Assembly: GCF_029868385.1 (NCBI RefSeq)
Contig: NZ_JARWNX010000029.1
Coordinates: 91,633 to 155,632 of the forward strand
Origin: Nocardia cyriacigeorgica
GTDB lineage: Bacteria > Actinomycetota > Actinomycetes > Mycobacteriales > Mycobacteriaceae
Length of the DNA: 64,000 nucleotides
Direction of reading: 5' to 3'
Shown in pieces: positions 52,901-64,000 of this stretch. A program made the translations under genes and the position numbers. Each line of letters begins with the position of its first letter. Position 1 is the stretch's first letter. The notes below the pieces were generated by a model that saw only the letters and a program-made list of their open reading frames with translations, had not been told where the DNA came from and searched no databases.

Positions 52901-55900
52901 CGCGAACCCAGCTGCGGATCGGGGGTGGCCGTGACCTCCTGCCAGAACGGCAGTTCCGCGACCCGTTCGGCGTCACCGGCCGCGTCGACCAGGCTGTGCG
53001 CCCAGCGTCGCATCGAGGTGCCGTTGGCGGGCAACGTCACCGGCTGACCGGCCGCCAGCTGCGACCACGCCACCGCGAAGTCCGGGATCAGGATGCGCCA
53101 GGACACACCGTCGACCACGAAGTGGTGGGCGACGATGAGCAGCACATCGCGACGATCGCCGTCGAAGGCGAACCAGACGAACTGCGCCATCGCGGCCGCG
53201 GCCGGATCGAGTCGTCCGAGGGCGGCATCGAATTCGGCGGTCGCCAGTTCGGTCAGCTCGGCCTCGGTGATATCCGCCGACGCCTCGACCCGGTGCACCA
53301 GCGCGTCGACGTCGACCGCGCCACGTTCGAGCGCCTCGAACATCCACGACTGTCCGTCCCGACGCAACCGCGAGCGCAGCACGTCATGGTGATCGAACAC
53401 GGCCGCGATGGTGGCGACCAGGGTGGCCCGGTCGATGCCTTCGGGCAGCCGCAGCGCCATCGACTGTGAGAACCGGTCGTAGGACGAACCGCCCGCGAGG
53501 ATCTGCGCCATGATCGGGGTCAGCGGAATCTCGCCGACACCGCCGCCGGGCAGTTCCGTCAACCGGATCTGGCCGGGCGCCGCACCGAATGTGGCGACCT
53601 CGGCCAGCGAGGCCACACTGCGCCGTTCGAACACCTCACGCGGGGTGAACACCACACCGCGCGCCTTGGCCCGTGAGACCAGCTGGATCGACAGGATGCT
53701 GTCGCCGCCGAGGGCGAAGAACGAATCGTCCACACCGATCTGGTCCACGCCGAGCACCTCGGCGAACACCTCGGCGATGATCGCCTCGATCTCGGTGACC
53801 GGCGCCCGGAATTCGCGCGGCGCCAACTGCGGTTCCGGCAGCGCCTTGCGGTCGAGCTTGCCGACCGGGGTCAGCGGGATCTCGTCGAGCACCACGATCG
53901 CGCTCGGCACCATATGCGGCGGCAGACCACGCGAGACGAACTCGGTGAGTTGCTCGGTGTCGATCTCGTGACCCGGCACGGCCAACACATACGACACCAG
54001 GATCGTCGCACCTGCCTCGGTGTCGCGGCCGAGCGTGATCGCGAACTCGACATCGGGATGGCGGCCGAGCGCGGTGTCGATCTCGCCGAGTTCGACGCGG
54101 AACCCACGGATCTTCACCTGGAAGTCCGAACGGCCGACATAGTCGAGTTCCCAGTTCACCTCGGCGAGCGCGGTATTGCCCGCCCGCTGCTCGGGTTCGG
54201 CGTACCAGCGCACTACGTCACCGGTGCGGTACATGCGCGCGCCCTCGGTGCTCCACGGGTTGGCGACGAACCGGTCGGCGGTGAGATCTGGCCGGTTGTG
54301 GTAGCCACGCGCCAGCGCGCCACCGGCCAGGTACAGCTCACCGGCCACACCCGGCGGCACCGGGTTCAGCCGTGCGTCGAGCACCAGGGCGGTCATACCG
54401 TGCACCGGGCGGCCGACGGTGATGTGACGACCGGGGTTCAGCCGCGCGTAGGAGGAGATGATGGTCGTCTCGGTCGGACCGTAGGCGTTGAAGTACTTAC
54501 GGCCCGGCTCCCACTTGGCGAGCAGCTCCTGGGTGGTGACGTCACCGCCGACGGAGGCGACCTCGAGCGCCTCCATCCCTTCGGGATCGACCGTGCCGAG
54601 CACCGCGGGGGTGATGATCGTATGCGTCACCCGCTCGCTGCGCAGCAGCTCGGCCAGGTCCGGGCCACCGATGATGGTGGACGGCACGATCACCAGCGTG
54701 GCGCCGGTGTAGCCCGCGCACACCCATTCCAGCACCGACGGATCGAAGCTCGGTGAGCAGATGTGCAGGAACCGGTGATGCGATTTCAGGTGGTACAGAT
54801 CGGTCGCCACATCGGCCAGGCCGCCGATACCGGCGTGGGTGACCATGACGCCCTTGGGCAGACCGGTCGAACCGGAGGTGTAGATGACATAGGCCGGATG
54901 ACGCATGGCCAGCGAGCTGATCCGGTCGGCGTCGGTGACCGGGGCCGCCGACTGTGCGGCGATCAGATCACCGGTGGCCGGATCGTCCAGACGCAGCCAT
55001 TCCACCTCGCGCGGCAGCCGGTCCAGGTACTCGTCCGAGGTCAGGCCGAGCACGGCGCCGGAGTCGTTGACCATATGGCGCATCCGGTCTTCCGGATACG
55101 TCGGGTCGATCGGCACATGCGCGCCACCGGCCTTGGCCACCGCCCAGAACGCGGCGACCATCTCGTAGGAGCGCGGGAACGACAGTGCGACGATGCGCTC
55201 CGGCCCGACCCCACGGTCGATGAGCACCCGCGCCAGGCGCGAGGAGTACTCGTCGAGTTCGCGGTAGGTGATGGAGCGGCCCTCGTAACGCACCGCGATC
55301 TGCTCCGGGTTCAGGGTGGCGCCGCGGTTGAGCAGGTCCGGCAGCAGGCCGGTGGCCATCACGTCTTCGCCGTGCACATGCGTCAGCAGTTCGTACTCGG
55401 CCTCGTCCAGGATGGACAGATCGCCCACCGGCCGCTGCGGTGCCGCGGTGATCGCCTCGAGCAGCATGGTGAAGCGACGCGCGAACACCTCGACGGTGGC
55501 GTCGTCGAACAGGTCACGCGCGAAGGAGAATTCGGCGTACATGCCAGCGCCGTCGTCACCGGCGGCTTCCCGGATGGTCAGCGACAGATCGAACTTGGCG
55601 GTGTCGACGTCGAAATCGACGGCCCCGACGTGCAATCCGGGCAGTTCGAAACTGTTCTCCGGCAGGTTCTCGAACGACAGCGCCACCTGGAACAGCGGAT
55701 GCCGCGCGGTCGAACGCTCCGGGTTGAGCAGTTCCACCAGCCGCTCGAACGGCAGATCGGCGTGCGCGAAGGCCTGGAGGTCGGCGTCCTTGGTGGCGGC
55801 GAGCAGCTCACCGAAGGTGAGTTCACCGCGCACATGGGAGCGCAGCACCAGGGTGTTGACGAACATGCCGATGACGTCGTCGAGTTCGGCTTCACCGCGA

Positions 55901-58900
55901 CCGGCGATGGGGGTGCCGATGGCGATGTCGTCGGTACCCGACATACGTGCAAGGAATACCGCGAGCGCGGTGTGCACGACCATGAACATGGTCGCGTTCT
56001 GCTGGCGGGCCACCTCGGTGAGCCTGCGATGCAGGTCGGCCTCGATCGGGAACACCACGCGCCCACCGGCGAAGGACTGGGTGGTCGGCCGGGTGCGGTC
56101 GGCGGGCAGGTTCAGCTCATCGGGCAGTCCGGCCAGCGCGGCGCGCCAGTAGTCGGCCTGCTTGCTGATCAGGCTCTCCGGGTCCGATTCCGAACCGAGC
56201 ACCTCGCGCTGCCAGACGCTGAAGTCGGCGTACTGCACCGGCAGTGGCGCCCAGCCCGGCTCGACACCGCCCGCACGGGAGGCGTAGGCCACCATGACGT
56301 CGCGGGTGAGCGGTCCCATGGACCAGCCGTCGGCGCTGATGTGGTGCGCCACGAACACGAGCACGTATTCGGCCGCCGATGCGCCCGCCTCCGCCTCGAC
56401 GCGGAACAGCTTCGCGCGCAACGGCACTTCCACCGTCACATCGAATCCGGCGGCGACGGCCTCGACGATCCGCTCCCGCAGTTCCCCGGCGCCGACGGCG
56501 ATCGGCGTCAGATCCGGTACGGCCTGGTCGGCGGGCAGGATCACCTGATGCGCGGTGCCACCCTGTTCGGGGTAGACGGTGCGCAGGGTCTCGTGCCTGC
56601 CGACGACATCGGCGACGGCCAGCTGGAGCGCGGCGACATCGAGGTCACCGGTCAGCCGGACCGCGACCGGAATGTTGTTGACGGCCGAGGCGGTGTCGAA
56701 CTGGTTGAGGAACCACATCCGCTGCTGCGCCAGCGACAACGGCACCTGCTCCGGCCGCGGTCCGGCGACCAGTGCGCGACGCCCACCGGCGCCCGCGTCC
56801 TGTTCGACCTTCACCGCGAGCCCGGCCACCGTCGACGCCTCGAACAGCGCACGCACCGGAACCCGAGAATCCAGCGCCGCACCCAGCCGGGCCGCGACCT
56901 GGGTGGCCAGCAGCGAGTTACCGCCGAGAGCGAAGAAGTCGTCGTCGGCGCCGACCCGTTCCGCACCGAGCACCTCGGCGAACACGCCCGCCACGATCTC
57001 CTCGATCGGAGTCGACGGCGCACGGAACTCCTGGACCTCGAATTCCGGCTCCGGCAGCGCCTTACGATCCAGCTTGCCGTTCACGTTCAACGGCAGCGCG
57101 TCGAGCACCACGAAGGCCGAAGGCACCATGTAGGACGGCAGGGCCGCCGAGAGCGCCGACTTCACCTGCGCGATATCGAGGCCGTCGCGTTCCACGTGCG
57201 CCGCCGACGGCACCAGATAGGCGACCAGACGATCGCCGGTGCGCGCATCCGAGGTCGCAAGCACCGCGGTCTGCGCGATCTCCGGCAGCGCGAGCAACGC
57301 CGACTCGATCTCACCCAGCTCGATACGGAAGCCACGGATCTTCACCTGGAAGTCGGTGCGGCCCCGGTACTCCAGCTCGCCGTGACCGTTCCAGGCCACC
57401 AGGTCACCGGTGCGGTACATCCGCTCACCGGACCCGAACGGGTTGGCGACGAACCGATCCGCGGACAGATCCGCCCGACCGAAGTAGCCGCGCGCCAGCT
57501 GCGCGCCCGCCAGATACAGCTCACCCGCCACACCGTCGGGTACCGGGTTCAGGCGTGCGTCGAGCACATAGACCTGGCTGTTCCACTGCGGCACACCGAT
57601 CGGCACCGAGGTGGTGTCGGCCGCGCCGACCCGGTGGGTGGTGATCGAGACCGCGGCCTCGGTCGGACCGTAGAGGTTGAACAGTTCGATGCGTGGGTGT
57701 TCGGCGCGGAAACGCTTGGCCAGCGCACCGGGCAGCGCCTCGCCGATGGCGAGCACCCGCCACAGCGAATCCGGCAGTTCACCGGTGAGCAGCGCGTCCA
57801 GCATGGACGGCACCACATGCAGGGTGGTCACCCATTCGCGGGCCATCAGCTCGTTCAGGTACGCCGGATCGCGATGACCGTCGGGCGAGGCGATGACCAA
57901 CCGGCCACCGCACACCGCCGCCGACCAGAATTCCCAGACCGACAGGTCGAAGGTCGCCGCCGTCTTCAACAGCACCGCGTCGGCCGCGTCGAGCCCGAAT
58001 TCGGCGATCTTGTACTGCAATTGGTTCGCGATCGCCGCATGCGGCACCGCGACACCCTTCGGGCGGCCGGTCGAACCGGAGGTGAAGATGACGTAGGCGG
58101 TGTGCTGCGGCCGCAGCGGCGCCACCCGATCGGCATCGCCGACCGGCGCCTCGCTGTACCCGGACAGATCCAGTTCGTCCAGCGAGAAGACCTGTGCCGC
58201 AGCCACATCGAATTCGGCGTCGTCGTTGGTCAGCACGCAGACCGGTGCGGCCGTTTCCAGGATGTAGCCGGTGCGTTCGGCGGGCTGATCCGGGTCGAGC
58301 GGCACATAGGCGCCACCGGCCTTGGTCACCGCGTACATGGCGACCACCAGATCCACCGAACGCCGCAGCGCGAGCGCGACCCGCGATTCGGGACCGACCC
58401 CGAGTGAGATCAGGTGCCGGGCCAGGCGATTGACGCGGGCGTCGAGTTCACCGTAGGTGAGCTGGGCGCCGTCGTCGGTGACCAGCGCGACCGACTTCGG
58501 TAGCGCCGTGACCGTGGCGTCGAGCAGTGTGACCAGCGTGGCGTCGGTGTCGACGCGATGGTCGGTGGCATTGCGACCGGCCAGCAACCGGGTCCGCTCG
58601 GCGCTGTCGAGCAGTTCGATATCGCCGACCGCAGTCCGCGGGGCGGCGACGATCTCGCCGAGCAGGCGGGCGAACCGGTCGACGAAGCCCTGCACGGTGC
58701 CGTGATCGAACAGATCGGTCGCGTAGGTGAAGAAGCCGGTGATGCCGACGGGCTCACCCGCCTCGCCGTAGCGGTCGGTGGCGATCAGATGCAGATCGAA
58801 CTGCGAGAGCTTGGTGTCGATATCGAGACCCGATACCGCGAGCCCCGGCAGTTCCAGGCTCGCCTGCGCCAGGTTCTGGAACGACAGCCCCACCTGGAAC

Positions 58901-61900
58901 AGCGGATGGCGCGCGGTGGAGCGCACCGGGTTGAGCACCTCGACCAGCCGCTCGAACGGCACATCGGCATTGGCGAACGCCTGGATATCGATATCGCGCT
59001 GTGTGGTGAGCAGTTCGGTGAACGGTGCACCGGCATCTACACGGGTGCGGAACACCAGCGTGTTGACGAACATGCCGATCAGGTCGTCGAGTACCGCCTC
59101 ACCGCGACCGGCCATCGGGGTGCCGATGGCGATATCGTCGGTGCCCGACAGCCGCGCGAGCAGTACCGCGAGCGCGGTGTGCACGACCATGAACAGCGTC
59201 GCGCCTTCGGCCCGCGCCAGTTCGATCAGCGCGCGATGCGTTTCGGCGTCCACATGCAGTTCGACCTTGCCGCCCGCGAAACTCTGCACGGCCGGACGTG
59301 GCCGGTCCGACGGCAGATCCAGCTGGTCGGGCAGGTCGGCGAGCGCTTCGGCCCAGTACGCGACCTGTTTGGCGGCCAGCGACTTCGGGTCGTTCTCGTC
59401 GCCGAGCAGCTCACGCTGCCAGATGCTGTAGTCGGCGTACTGCACCGCCAGCGGCGCCCAGCCCGGCGCCTCGCCGCCCGAGCGGGCCGCATAGGCGGTC
59501 ATCAGATCCCTGGTCAGCGGGCCGACCGAGGAGCCGTCACCGGAGATGTGGTGCACGACCATCGCGAGCACGTACTCCCGCTGCGGCGCACCGGCCTCGT
59601 CCGCGATCTGGAACAGCGCCAGCTTCATCGGCACCTCGGTGGTGACGTCGAAGATGGTCGAGGTCAGTTCCACCACGGCGGCTTCGACCTCGTCCGGTGC
59701 GACGACGCGCACGTCCAGGCGCGGAATCGCCCGCGCCGGAGGCAGGATCACCTGCACCGGATCGCCGGTGCCGATCGCGCCGTCCCCGGCTTGCGGGTAG
59801 ACCGTGCGCAGGATCTCGTGCCTGGTGACCAGGTCCGCGATCGCGGCACGCAACGCCGCCACATCCAGATCGCCGCTCAGTCGCACCGCGATGGGCACGT
59901 TGTAGGCGGCCGAGGACGTGTCGAAACGGTTGAGGAACCACATCCGCTGCTGGGCCAGCGACAGCGGAATCCGCTCCGGCCGCGGGCCGGCGGTGAGCGC
60001 CTTGCGCCCGCCCGCCTCGGCATGCTGCTCCACCCGCACCGCGAGCGCGGCCACGGTGGAGGCCTCGAACAGCAGACGCACCGGCACTCTGGTGTCGAGC
60101 GCCTCGCCCAGCCTGGCCGCCACCTGGGTGGCCAGCAGTGAGTTACCGCCCCAGGCGAAGAAATCGTCGTCGAGGCCGAGTCGTTTGGTCTCGGAGTCGG
60201 GACGATCGGCGACCCGCAGCACCTCGGCGAACACATTCGCCACGATCTGCTCGATCGGGGTGACCGGCGCCCGGAACACCGCCTTCTCGAACGTGGGTTC
60301 CGGCAGCGCCTTACGGTCCAGCTTGCCGTTGGCGTTCAACGGCAGCGCGTCGAGTTCGACCACCACCGACGGCACCATGTACGACGGCAGTTCCGCCGCC
60401 AGCGCCGCCTGCAACTGCCGCTGCTCGATCGGGCCGTCGGCGGGCACCACGTACGCGACGAGCCGGTCACCGATATTGGGGTCGGTGTGCGCGAGCACCG
60501 CGGCGGCGCTCACGGCGGACTGCCGCAGCAGGGCCGCTTCGATCTCGCCCAGTTCGATACGGAAACCACGGATCTTCACCTGGAAGTCGGTGCGGCCCCG
60601 GTACTCCAGCTCCCCGTGACCGTTCCAGGCCACCAGGTCACCGGTGCGGTACATCCGCTCACCGGACCCGAACGGATCGGCGACGAACCGGTCTGCGGTC
60701 AGATCGGCACGGCCGAAGTAACCGCGCGCCAGCTGCGCACCGGCCAGGTACAGCTCACCGGATACGCCCACCGGCACCGGTCGCAACCGGGCGTCGAGGA
60801 CGTAGACGCGGCTGTTCCATTCCGGTGCACCGATCGGCACCGACGGCTCATCGGCCACGGTCACCCGGTGGCTGGTGATCGAGACCGCGGCCTCGGTCGG
60901 GCCGTACAAGTTGAACAGTTCGCTGCCGTTACCGGCGAGGAAGCGCTGGGCGGTCGCGGCGGGCAGCGCCTCACCGATGGCGAGCACCCGGCGCAGCGAG
61001 TCGGGCAGACGTCCGCCGGCCTCGGTGAGCAGAGCGTCCAGCATCGACGGCACCACATGCAGCGTGGTGACATCGGTATCGCGCATCAGTTCGTTGAGGT
61101 ACGACGGATCGCGATGGCCCTCGGCGGTGGCGATCACCAGGCGGCCACCGCATACGGCGGCCGTCCAGAACTCCCAGACCGACAGGTCGAAGGTCGCGGC
61201 GGTCTTCAACAGCACCGCATCATCGGCGCCGAGCGCGAATTCGGCGGCCTCCCACAGCAACTGGTTGACGATCGCCGCGTGCGGCACCGCAACACCCTTG
61301 GGCTGACCGGTCGAACCCGAGGTGAAGATGACGTAGGCGGTATGCGCCGGGGTCAGTTCACCGCGACGTTCGTCGGCGGCCACCGGACCGGCGGCGAAGC
61401 CGGACAGGTCGAGGTCGTCGATGCGCACGGTCTCGGCCGCGACGGCACGGAAATCGTCGCGCGCGGTGGTCAGCACGCAGACCGGTGCCGCGGTGGCGAG
61501 GATGTAGTCGGTGCGTTCGGCGGGCTGATCCGGGTCGATCGGTACATACGCGGCACCGGCCTTTGCGACGGCGTACATGGCGATCACCAGATCGGCGCTG
61601 CGCCGGATGGCCAGCGCCACCCGATCCTCCGGTCCGACCCCGCGCCCGATCAGATAGCGGGCCAGACGGTTGACGCGCTCGTCGAGATCGGCGTACGACA
61701 GGCTCGCGACACCATCGGCGACCAACGCCACGGCGTCCGGCGTTGCCGCGACGGTCGCGTCGAGCAGCGACACCAGCGTGGCGGAGGCGTCGACGGTGTG
61801 CGCGGTGTCGTTCCACTCGGTGACGATGCGCTCGGTCTCGGCCGGTGCCAGCAGATCGATCTCGCCCACGGGCACGGTCGCGTCCTCGACGACCGCGTCG

Positions 61901-64000
61901 AGCACCCGGAGGAAGCGGTCGGCGAAGCTTTGGACCGTCGCTTCGTCGAACAGGTCGATGGCATAACCGAATTCGGTGATGATCTCGGCCGGGGTGCCGT
62001 CGTCGGCGTAACGGTCGTAGAGCGTGACGTGCAGATCGGTCTTGGCCAGCTGCGAATCAAAGTTGACCGCGCTCACCGAGAGACCGGGCAGTTCGAAGGT
62101 GGTCTCGGCCAGGTTCTGGAACGACAGACCCACCTGGAACAGCGGGTTGCGCGCGGTCGAACGCACCGGGTTGAGCACCTCGACCAGGCGCTCGAACGGT
62201 ACGTCGGCGTTGGCGAACGCCTCCAGATCGCGTTCCTTCACATCGGCGAGTAGATCGGCGAACCGGTCGCCGGGCGTCACCGCGGTGCGGAACACCAGGG
62301 TGTTGACGAACATGCCGATCAGATCATCGAGTTCACGTTCACCACGGCCCGCGATCGGGGTGCCGACGGCGATGTCATCGGTGCCCGACAGGCGCGACAG
62401 CAGGACCGCGAGCGCGGCGTGCACCACCATGAACAGCGAGGCATTGTTGGCCCGTGCCAGCTCGTGCAGGCGGGCGTGGCGCTGCGGGTCGATCTCGAAC
62501 CGGATGGCCTTGCCGTGGAACGACTGTGCGGGCGGACGCGGCCGGTCGGCGGGCAGTTCCAGCTGGTCCGGCAGATCGGCCAGCGCCGACTTCCAGTACG
62601 CGACCTGTTTGGCGGCCAGCGATTCGGGATCGTCCTCGTCACCGAGCACGGACCGCTGCCACAGCGCATAGTCGGCGTACTGCACCGGCAGCGGCGCCCA
62701 CTGCGGAGCGTCACCGGCGACGCGGGCGACATAGGCGGCCATCACGTCACGGGCCAGCGGACCCATGGACGAGCCGTCGGCGGCGACGTGGTGCACGGTG
62801 AAGGCGAGTACGTGATCGTCGGTGGCGGTGCCGGTGTCGTCGGCGACGATGCGGAACAGCGCCACCGCGAGCGGCACCTCGACGGTGACGTCGAAGGTGG
62901 TCATGGCGAATTCGATGACCTTGGCGACCAGTTCGGATTCGGGTACCGCGATCACCGTCAGATGCGGGGCGGAGCGCTCGGCCGAACCGATCACCTGGTG
63001 CGGGCCGTCGGCGGAGCGCGGGTAGATCGTGCGCAGCACCTCGTGCCGGATGAACACGTCGCCGATGGCCTGTTCCAGGGCACCGACATCCAGGCGACCC
63101 GACAGCCGGACCGCGAGCGGGATGTTGTCCACCGCTGATGTGGCGGTATCGAACTGGTTGAGGAACCAGTACCGCTGCTGGGCGGGTGAGAGCGGAATGC
63201 GGTCCGGACGCTCCCCCGCCGTCAGCTCGGGCCTGGCCCGGCCGGAACCGGCATTGCGTTCCACCCGGCCCGCCAGTGCGGCGACGGTGGAGGCCTCGAA
63301 CAGGTCGCGCACGGCGAGCTGGGTGTCGAGTGCGGCGCCGAGTCGCGCGGTGACCTGGGTGGCGAGCAGTGAATTGCCGCCGAGGGTGAAGAAATCGTCG
63401 TCGAGGCCGATCCTGGCCACGCCGAGCACATCGGCGAAGGTACCGGCGACGATCTCTTCGATCGGCGTGGACGGTGCGCGGAATGCCTTGGCCTCGAACA
63501 CCGGCGCGGGCAGCGCCTTGCGGTCGAGCTTGCCGGAGGCGTTGAGCGGGAACTCGTCGAGCACCACGAATGCCGTCGGCACCATGTACGCGGGCAGTTC
63601 GCCACCGAGCCGGGTGCGCACACCGTCGATATCGATGCTCTGGCCCGCGGCGGCCACCAGGTAGCCGACCAGCTGATCGCCGAGGCGGTCATCGGAGCGG
63701 ACCACGACGACGGATTGGGCGATCTCGTCCATGGCGGTCAGCGCCGCCTCGATCTCACCGAGTTCGATACGCAGACCACGCAACTTCACCTGGAAATCGG
63801 TGCGGCCCAGATACTCCAGCTCACCATCAGCGGTCCACGCCACCAGGTCACCGGTGCGGTACATGCGCTCAGAAGAACCGAACGGATTCGCCACGAACCG
63901 ATCACTGGTCAGATCAGGACGCGCCACATAACCACGCGCCAACTGCGAGCCCGCCAGATACAACTCACCCGCCACACCCACCGGCACCGGACGCAGCCGC
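49933..64000 (-). CDS. Giant non-ribosomal peptide synthetase (5' part beyond right edge)
   Basis: The open frame runs through the right edge; at least 4,689 C-terminal residues are visible. Domain order, N to C: end of an A domain (64000 to ~63500), PCP (~63370), C (HHVAADG ~62785), A (SGSTG ~61310, KLDRKALP ~60320), PCP (~60135), C (HHISGDG ~59545), A (~58075, ~57075), PCP (~56910), C (HHISADGW ~56335), A (~54865, ~53850), PCP with GGDSI (~53705), E ([10 protein letters not shown] ~53115, EGHGRE ~52695), C (HHILLDGW ~51625), then a degenerate, truncated A-like segment (~50720-49936). There is no final PCP, thioesterase or reductase. The epimerase predicts a D-residue at the third complete module, and the following C domain fits a D-donor type. 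The product is unknown. Confidence 0.95.
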   Translation of the reverse strand, partial: RLRPVPVGVAGELYLAGSQLARGYVARPDLTSDRFVANPFGSSERMYRTGDLVAWTADGELEYLGRTDFQVKLRGLRIELGEIEAALTAMDEIAQSVVVVRSDDRLGDQLVGYLVAAAGQSIDIDGVRTRLGGELPAYMVPTAFVVLDEFPLNASGKLDRKALPAPVFEAKAFRAPSTPIEEIVAGTFADVLGVARIGLDDDFFTLGGNSLLATQVTARLGAALDTQLAVRDLFEASTVAALAGRVERNAGSGRARPELTAGERPDRIPLSPAQQRYWFLNQFDTATSAVDNIPLAVRLSGRLDVGALEQAIGDVFIRHEVLRTIYPRSADGPHQVIGSAERSAPHLTVIAVPESELVAKVIEFAMTTFDVTVEVPLAVALFRIVADDTGTATDDHVLAFTVHHVAADGSSMGPLARDVMAAYVARVAGDAPQWAPLPVQYADYALWQRSVLGDEDDPESLAAKQVAYWKSALADLPDQLELPADRPRPPAQSFHGKAIRFEIDPQRHARLHELARANNASLFMVVHAALAVLLSRLSGTDDIAVGTPIAGRGERELDDLIGMFVNTLVFRTAVTPGDRFADLLADVKERDLEAFANADVPFERLVEVLNPVRSTARNPLFQVGLSFQNLAETTFELPGLSVSAVNFDSQLAKTDLHVTLYDRYADDGTPAEIITEFGYAIDLFDEATVQSFADRFLRVLDAVVEDATVPVGEIDLLAPAETERIVTEWNDTAHTVDASATLVSLLDATVAATPDAVALVADGVASLSYADLDERVNRLARYLIGRGVGPEDRVALAIRRSADLVIAMYAVAKAGAAYVPIDPDQPAERTDYILATAAPVCVLTTARDDFRAVAAETVRIDDLDLSGFAAGPVAADERRGELTPAHTAYVIFTSGSTGQPKGVAVPHAAIVNQLLWEAAEFALGADDAVLLKTAATFDLSVWEFWTAAVCGGRLVIATAEGHRDPSYLNELMRDTDVTTLHVVPSMLDALLTEAGGRLPDSLRRVLAIGEALPAATAQRFLAGNGSELFNLYGPTEAAVSITSHRVTVADEPSVPIGAPEWNSRVYVLDARLRPVPVGVSGELYLAGAQLARGYFGRADLTADRFVADPFGSGERMYRTGDLVAWNGHGELEYRGRTDFQVKIRGFRIELGEIEAALLRQSAVSAAAVLAHTDPNIGDRLVAYVVPADGPIEQRQLQAALAAELPSYMVPSVVVELDALPLNANGKLDRKALPEPTFEKAVFRAPVTPIEQIVANVFAEVLRVADRPDSETKRLGLDDDFFAWGGNSLLATQVAARLGEALDTRVPVRLLFEASTVAALAVRVEQHAEAGGRKALTAGPRPERIPLSLAQQRMWFLNRFDTSSAAYNVPIAVRLSGDLDVAALRAAIADLVTRHEILRTVYPQAGDGAIGTGDPVQVILPPARAIPRLDVRVVAPDEVEAAVVELTSTIFDVTTEVPMKLALFQIADEAGAPQREYVLAMVVHHISGDGSSVGPLTRDLMTAYAARSGGEAPGWAPLAVQYADYSIWQRELLGDENDPKSLAAKQVAYWAEALADLPDQLDLPSDRPRPAVQSFAGGKVELHVDAETHRALIELARAEGATLFMVVHTALAVLLARLSGTDDIAIGTPMAGRGEAVLDDLIGMFVNTLVFRTRVDAGAPFTELLTTQRDIDIQAFANADVPFERLVEVLNPVRSTARHPLFQVGLSFQNLAQASLELPGLAVSGLDIDTKLSQFDLHLIATDRYGEAGEPVGITGFFTYATDLFDHGTVQGFVDRFARLLGEIVAAPRTAVGDIELLDSAERTRLLAGRNATDHRVDTDATLVTLLDATVTALPKSVALVTDDGAQLTYGELDARVNRLARHLISLGVGPESRVALALRRSVDLVVAMYAVTKAGGAYVPLDPDQPAERTGYILETAAPVCVLTNDDAEFDVAAAQVFSLDELDLSGYSEAPVGDADRVAPLRPQHTAYVIFTSGSTGRPKGVAVPHAAIANQLQYKIAEFGLDAADAVLLKTAATFDLSVWEFWSAAVCGGRLVIASPDGHRDPAYLNELMAREWVTTLHVVPSMLDALLTGELPDSLWRVLAIGEALPGALAKRFRAEHPRIELFNLYGPTEAAVSITTHRVGAADTTSVPIGVPQWNSQVYVLDARLNPVPDGVAGELYLAGAQLARGYFGRADLSADRFVANPFGSGERMYRTGDLVAWNGHGELEYRGRTDFQVKIRGFRIELGEIESALLALPEIAQTAVLATSDARTGDRLVAYLVPSAAHVERDGLDIAQVKSALSAALPSYMVPSAFVVLDALPLNVNGKLDRKALPEPEFEVQEFRAPSTPIEEIVAGVFAEVLGAERVGADDDFFALGGNSLLATQVAARLGAALDSRVPVRALFEASTVAGLAVKVEQDAGAGGRRALVAGPRPEQVPLSLAQQRMWFLNQFDTASAVNNIPVAVRLTGDLDVAALQLAVADVVGRHETLRTVYPEQGGTAHQVILPADQAVPDLTPIAVGAGELRERIVEAVAAGFDVTVEVPLRAKLFRVEAEAGASAAEYVLVFVAHHISADGWSMGPLTRDVMVAYASRAGGVEPGWAPLPVQYADFSVWQREVLGSESDPESLISKQADYWRAALAGLPDELNLPADRTRPTTQSFAGGRVVFPIEADLHRRLTEVARQQNATMFMVVHTALAVFLARMSGTDDIAIGTPIAGRGEAELDDVIGMFVNTLVLRSHVRGELTFGELLAATKDADLQAFAHADLPFERLVELLNPERSTARHPLFQVALSFENLPENSFELPGLHVGAVDFDVDTAKFDLSLTIREAAGDDGAGMYAEFSFARDLFDDATVEVFARRFTMLLEAITAAPQRPVGDLSILDEAEYELLTHVHGEDVMATGLLPDLLNRGATLNPEQIAVRYEGRSITYRELDEYSSRLARVLIDRGVGPERIVALSFPRSYEMVAAFWAVAKAGGAHVPIDPTYPEDRMRHMVNDSGAVLGLTSDEYLDRLPREVEWLRLDDPATGDLIAAQSAAPVTDADRISSLAMRHPAYVIYTSGSTGLPKGVMVTHAGIGGLADVATDLYHLKSHHRFLHICSPSFDPSVLEWVCAGYTGATLVIVPSTIIGGPDLAELLRSERVTHTIITPAVLGTVDPEGMEALEVASVGGDVTTQELLAKWEPGRKYFNAYGPTETTIISSYARLNPGRHITVGRPVHGMTALVLDARLNPVPPGVAGELYLAGGALARGYHNRPDLTADRFVANPWSTEGARMYRTGDVVRWYAEPEQRAGNTALAEVNWELDYVGRSDFQVKIRGFRVELGEIDTALGRHPDVEFAITLGRDTEAGATILVSYVLAVPGHEIDTEQLTEFVSRGLPPHMVPSAIVVLDEIPLTPVGKLDRKALPEPQLAPREFRAPVTEIEAIIAEVFAEVLGVDQIGVDDSFFALGGDSILSIQLVSRAKARGVVFTPREVFERRSVASLAEVATFGAAPGQIRLTELPGGGVGEIPLTPIMAQILAGGSSYDRFSQSMALRLPEGIDRATLVATIAAVFDHHDVLRSRLRRDGQSWMFEALERGAVDVDALVHRVEASADITEAELTELATAEFDAALGRLDPAAAAMAQFVWFAFDGDRRDVLLIVAHHFVVDGVSWRILIPDFAVAWSQLAAGQPVTLPANGTSMRRWAHSLVDAAGDAERVAELPFWQEVTATPDPQLGSRAFDPAIDTFATVERVEVTLSAEVTDAVLTAVPGLYRGGVNDGLLSALAMAVARWRGDRHGSALIKLEGHGREEEVVPGADLSRTVGWFTAAYPVRLALGDADLDDAFAGGAALGAIVKSVKEQLLGMPDKGLGYGMLRYLNDETAAQLATGSTGQISFNYLGRMSAGEIPAELTELGWVPVADLGQLDVEMDRHMPANAVLDINAIVTDGDNGPELGASFAFPSGLLTSERVREFADLWVAALTALAEHARRPEAGGFTPSDMALVRVGQTDLEQWEREFPALSEVWPLSPLQSGLLFHALMTQATVDVYTMQAVVDLGGSLDVSRLRAAAQGIIDRYPNLRTAFVTDSSGQAVQVVLDRVEAPWTEVDLRELPEAERLAELQRRVADDQATHFDMATPPLMRFTLFRTGETQWHLAITTHHILLDGWSMPLLMRDLLVLYAVHADQTALPRVASYRNFLGWLAGRDRDESLRAWARALDGVGEPTQFAPQPRGAEQYEIGKLITEIEADRTRRLTKHAAELGVTVNTLVQAAWGILLGRLTGRGDVVFGATVSGRPAELPGVESMVGLFINTLPVRVRVDDRQTVGEMLETLQREQADLLDHHYVGLTDIQRVAGPASQFDTLLVFESYPMDKEAISAASSIDGMSVTGVGVNDGTHYPLTLLVTAESTIELTLKYLSSRFTAEEVEVLSTRLRRVLDALIGDPGALVGDIDILDAGERARLLADSGAAAAATTPEPVGRVGARTVAKVLAEVVEEDPQAPALLAGDDEIAYQLLDRRSSQLARLLIAREVGPGDVVAVALPRSVDSVVAAWAVQKAGAALLFATGLDAGEIAAAGAAFVLGAPADGLSGIDPSDPEIAAELAAAPGHPVSYADRARPLGEDHPAFVLLADGVPSVLTQTQALDRAEHLREVNEIDYESATFTTAVAGRAAVDEFLTSATAGALSVLPTDADPADDIADGEVTHWFVAPGEASDGAGEARIVGEVQD
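49936..50720 (-). other. Degenerate adenylation-like segment ending the NRPS
   Basis: After the last condensation domain, ~260 residues resemble the N-terminal half of an adenylation domain ([40 protein letters not shown]). The ATP-binding SGSTG loop is replaced by [20 protein letters not shown], and everything after an A4/A5-like strand ([11 protein letters not shown]) is missing. The frame is intact and GC3 high, so it is maintained rather than recently broken. It cannot adenylate. Confidence 0.75.
57332..57441 (-). repeat. Copy 1 of a 110-bp internal NRPS repeat
   Basis: Identical to 60566-60675 except at one base (57379 versus 60613). It encodes the A7-A8 region ([20 protein letters not shown] and onward) of the third A domain in the window. 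The 3,234-bp offset equals exactly one C-A-PCP module (1,078 codons). Confidence 0.9.
60566..60675 (-). repeat. Copy 2 of a 110-bp internal NRPS repeat
   Basis: Partner of 57332-57441, one mismatch in 110 bases, in the second A domain of the window. It shows recent module duplication or gene conversion and is a place where short-read assemblies can collapse. Confidence 0.9.

Noticed and set aside
49882..58407. Very long plus-strand frames (up to ~1,200 codons) antisense to the NRPS
   Set aside because: They read as Arg/Gly/His/Asp-rich sequence with no domains, run exactly opposite the conserved NRPS motifs, and are explained by codon bias.
1..64000. CRISPR arrays, tRNA/rRNA genes, insertion sequences and prophage genes
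   Set aside because: No regularly spaced repeats with unique spacers, tRNA-like cloverleafs, transposase DDE/serine recombinase motifs or phage structural genes were noticed. Short RNA genes could be missed by eye.

Overview
The window is high-GC, densely packed actinobacterial DNA, most likely from Nocardia or a close relative in the mycolic-acid-containing Mycobacteriales. The left 16.7 kb keeps the gene order of the Mycobacterium tuberculosis Rv0946c-Rv0957 region: purH-purN-PerM-like DUF6350-DUF5336-sucD-sucC on the minus strand, then an M23 peptidase, a helicase of the UvrD1/PcrA type, chorismate mutase and pgi. A TIGR01777 epimerase and a succinate-semialdehyde dehydrogenase are inserted. 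Start codons include GTG, ATGA/GTGA stop-start overlaps are common, and GC3 is very high. No rRNA, tRNA, CRISPR array, transposase or integrase was seen.

Layout. 1-6.7 kb: purine synthesis and succinyl-CoA synthetase genes (minus). 7-16.7 kb: envelope peptidase, DNA repair helicase, shikimate branch enzyme, glycolytic isomerase. 16.7-21.4 kb: a divergent lipid-type module made of an HxxxD acyltransferase and a crotonase (minus) facing a TetR regulator and an AidB-like acyl-CoA dehydrogenase (plus), with a perfect inverted-repeat operator between them. 21.4-29.6 kb: nucleoside kinase-like protein, potassium channel, PNPOx-like flavoprotein with divergent MocR regulator, Fpg/Nei glycosylase, carboxylesterase, and a SigK/RskA-type sigma/anti-sigma pair. 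29.8-33.7 kb: disulfide oxidoreductase, DUF2630, cobF, then thyA-dfrA. 33.8-38.2 kb: cupin, DyP peroxidase, family 1 encapsulin, a small membrane protein, and a double TerD protein. 38.3-44.4 kb: TetR, APC permease, two DUF1989 proteins and a carboxyltransferase, resembling a guanidine/urea carboxylation locus without its biotin carboxylase. 44.4-49.8 kb: a series of small regulator-enzyme pairs (epoxide hydrolase/WYL, Rid/CGNR, TetR/peroxiredoxin-like), then a truncated membrane-protein gene abutting a Uma2 nuclease. 49.9-64 kb: the C-terminal 4,689 residues of a giant NRPS that continues past the right edge.

Best candidates for new biology: (i) the NRPS end, which runs epimerase-condensation-degenerate adenylation with no terminal carrier or thioesterase; (ii) the DyP-encapsulin operon, where the cargo-signal codons also form the encapsulin ribosome binding site and a two-helix membrane protein follows; (iii) the DUF1989 locus with a carboxyltransferase-only protein; (iv) a 40-codon leader ORF apparently coupled to the M23 peptidase. 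Several clean operator-like palindromes and tandem repeats lie in divergent intergenic regions. All functional calls come from reading motifs by eye; no database search was run.
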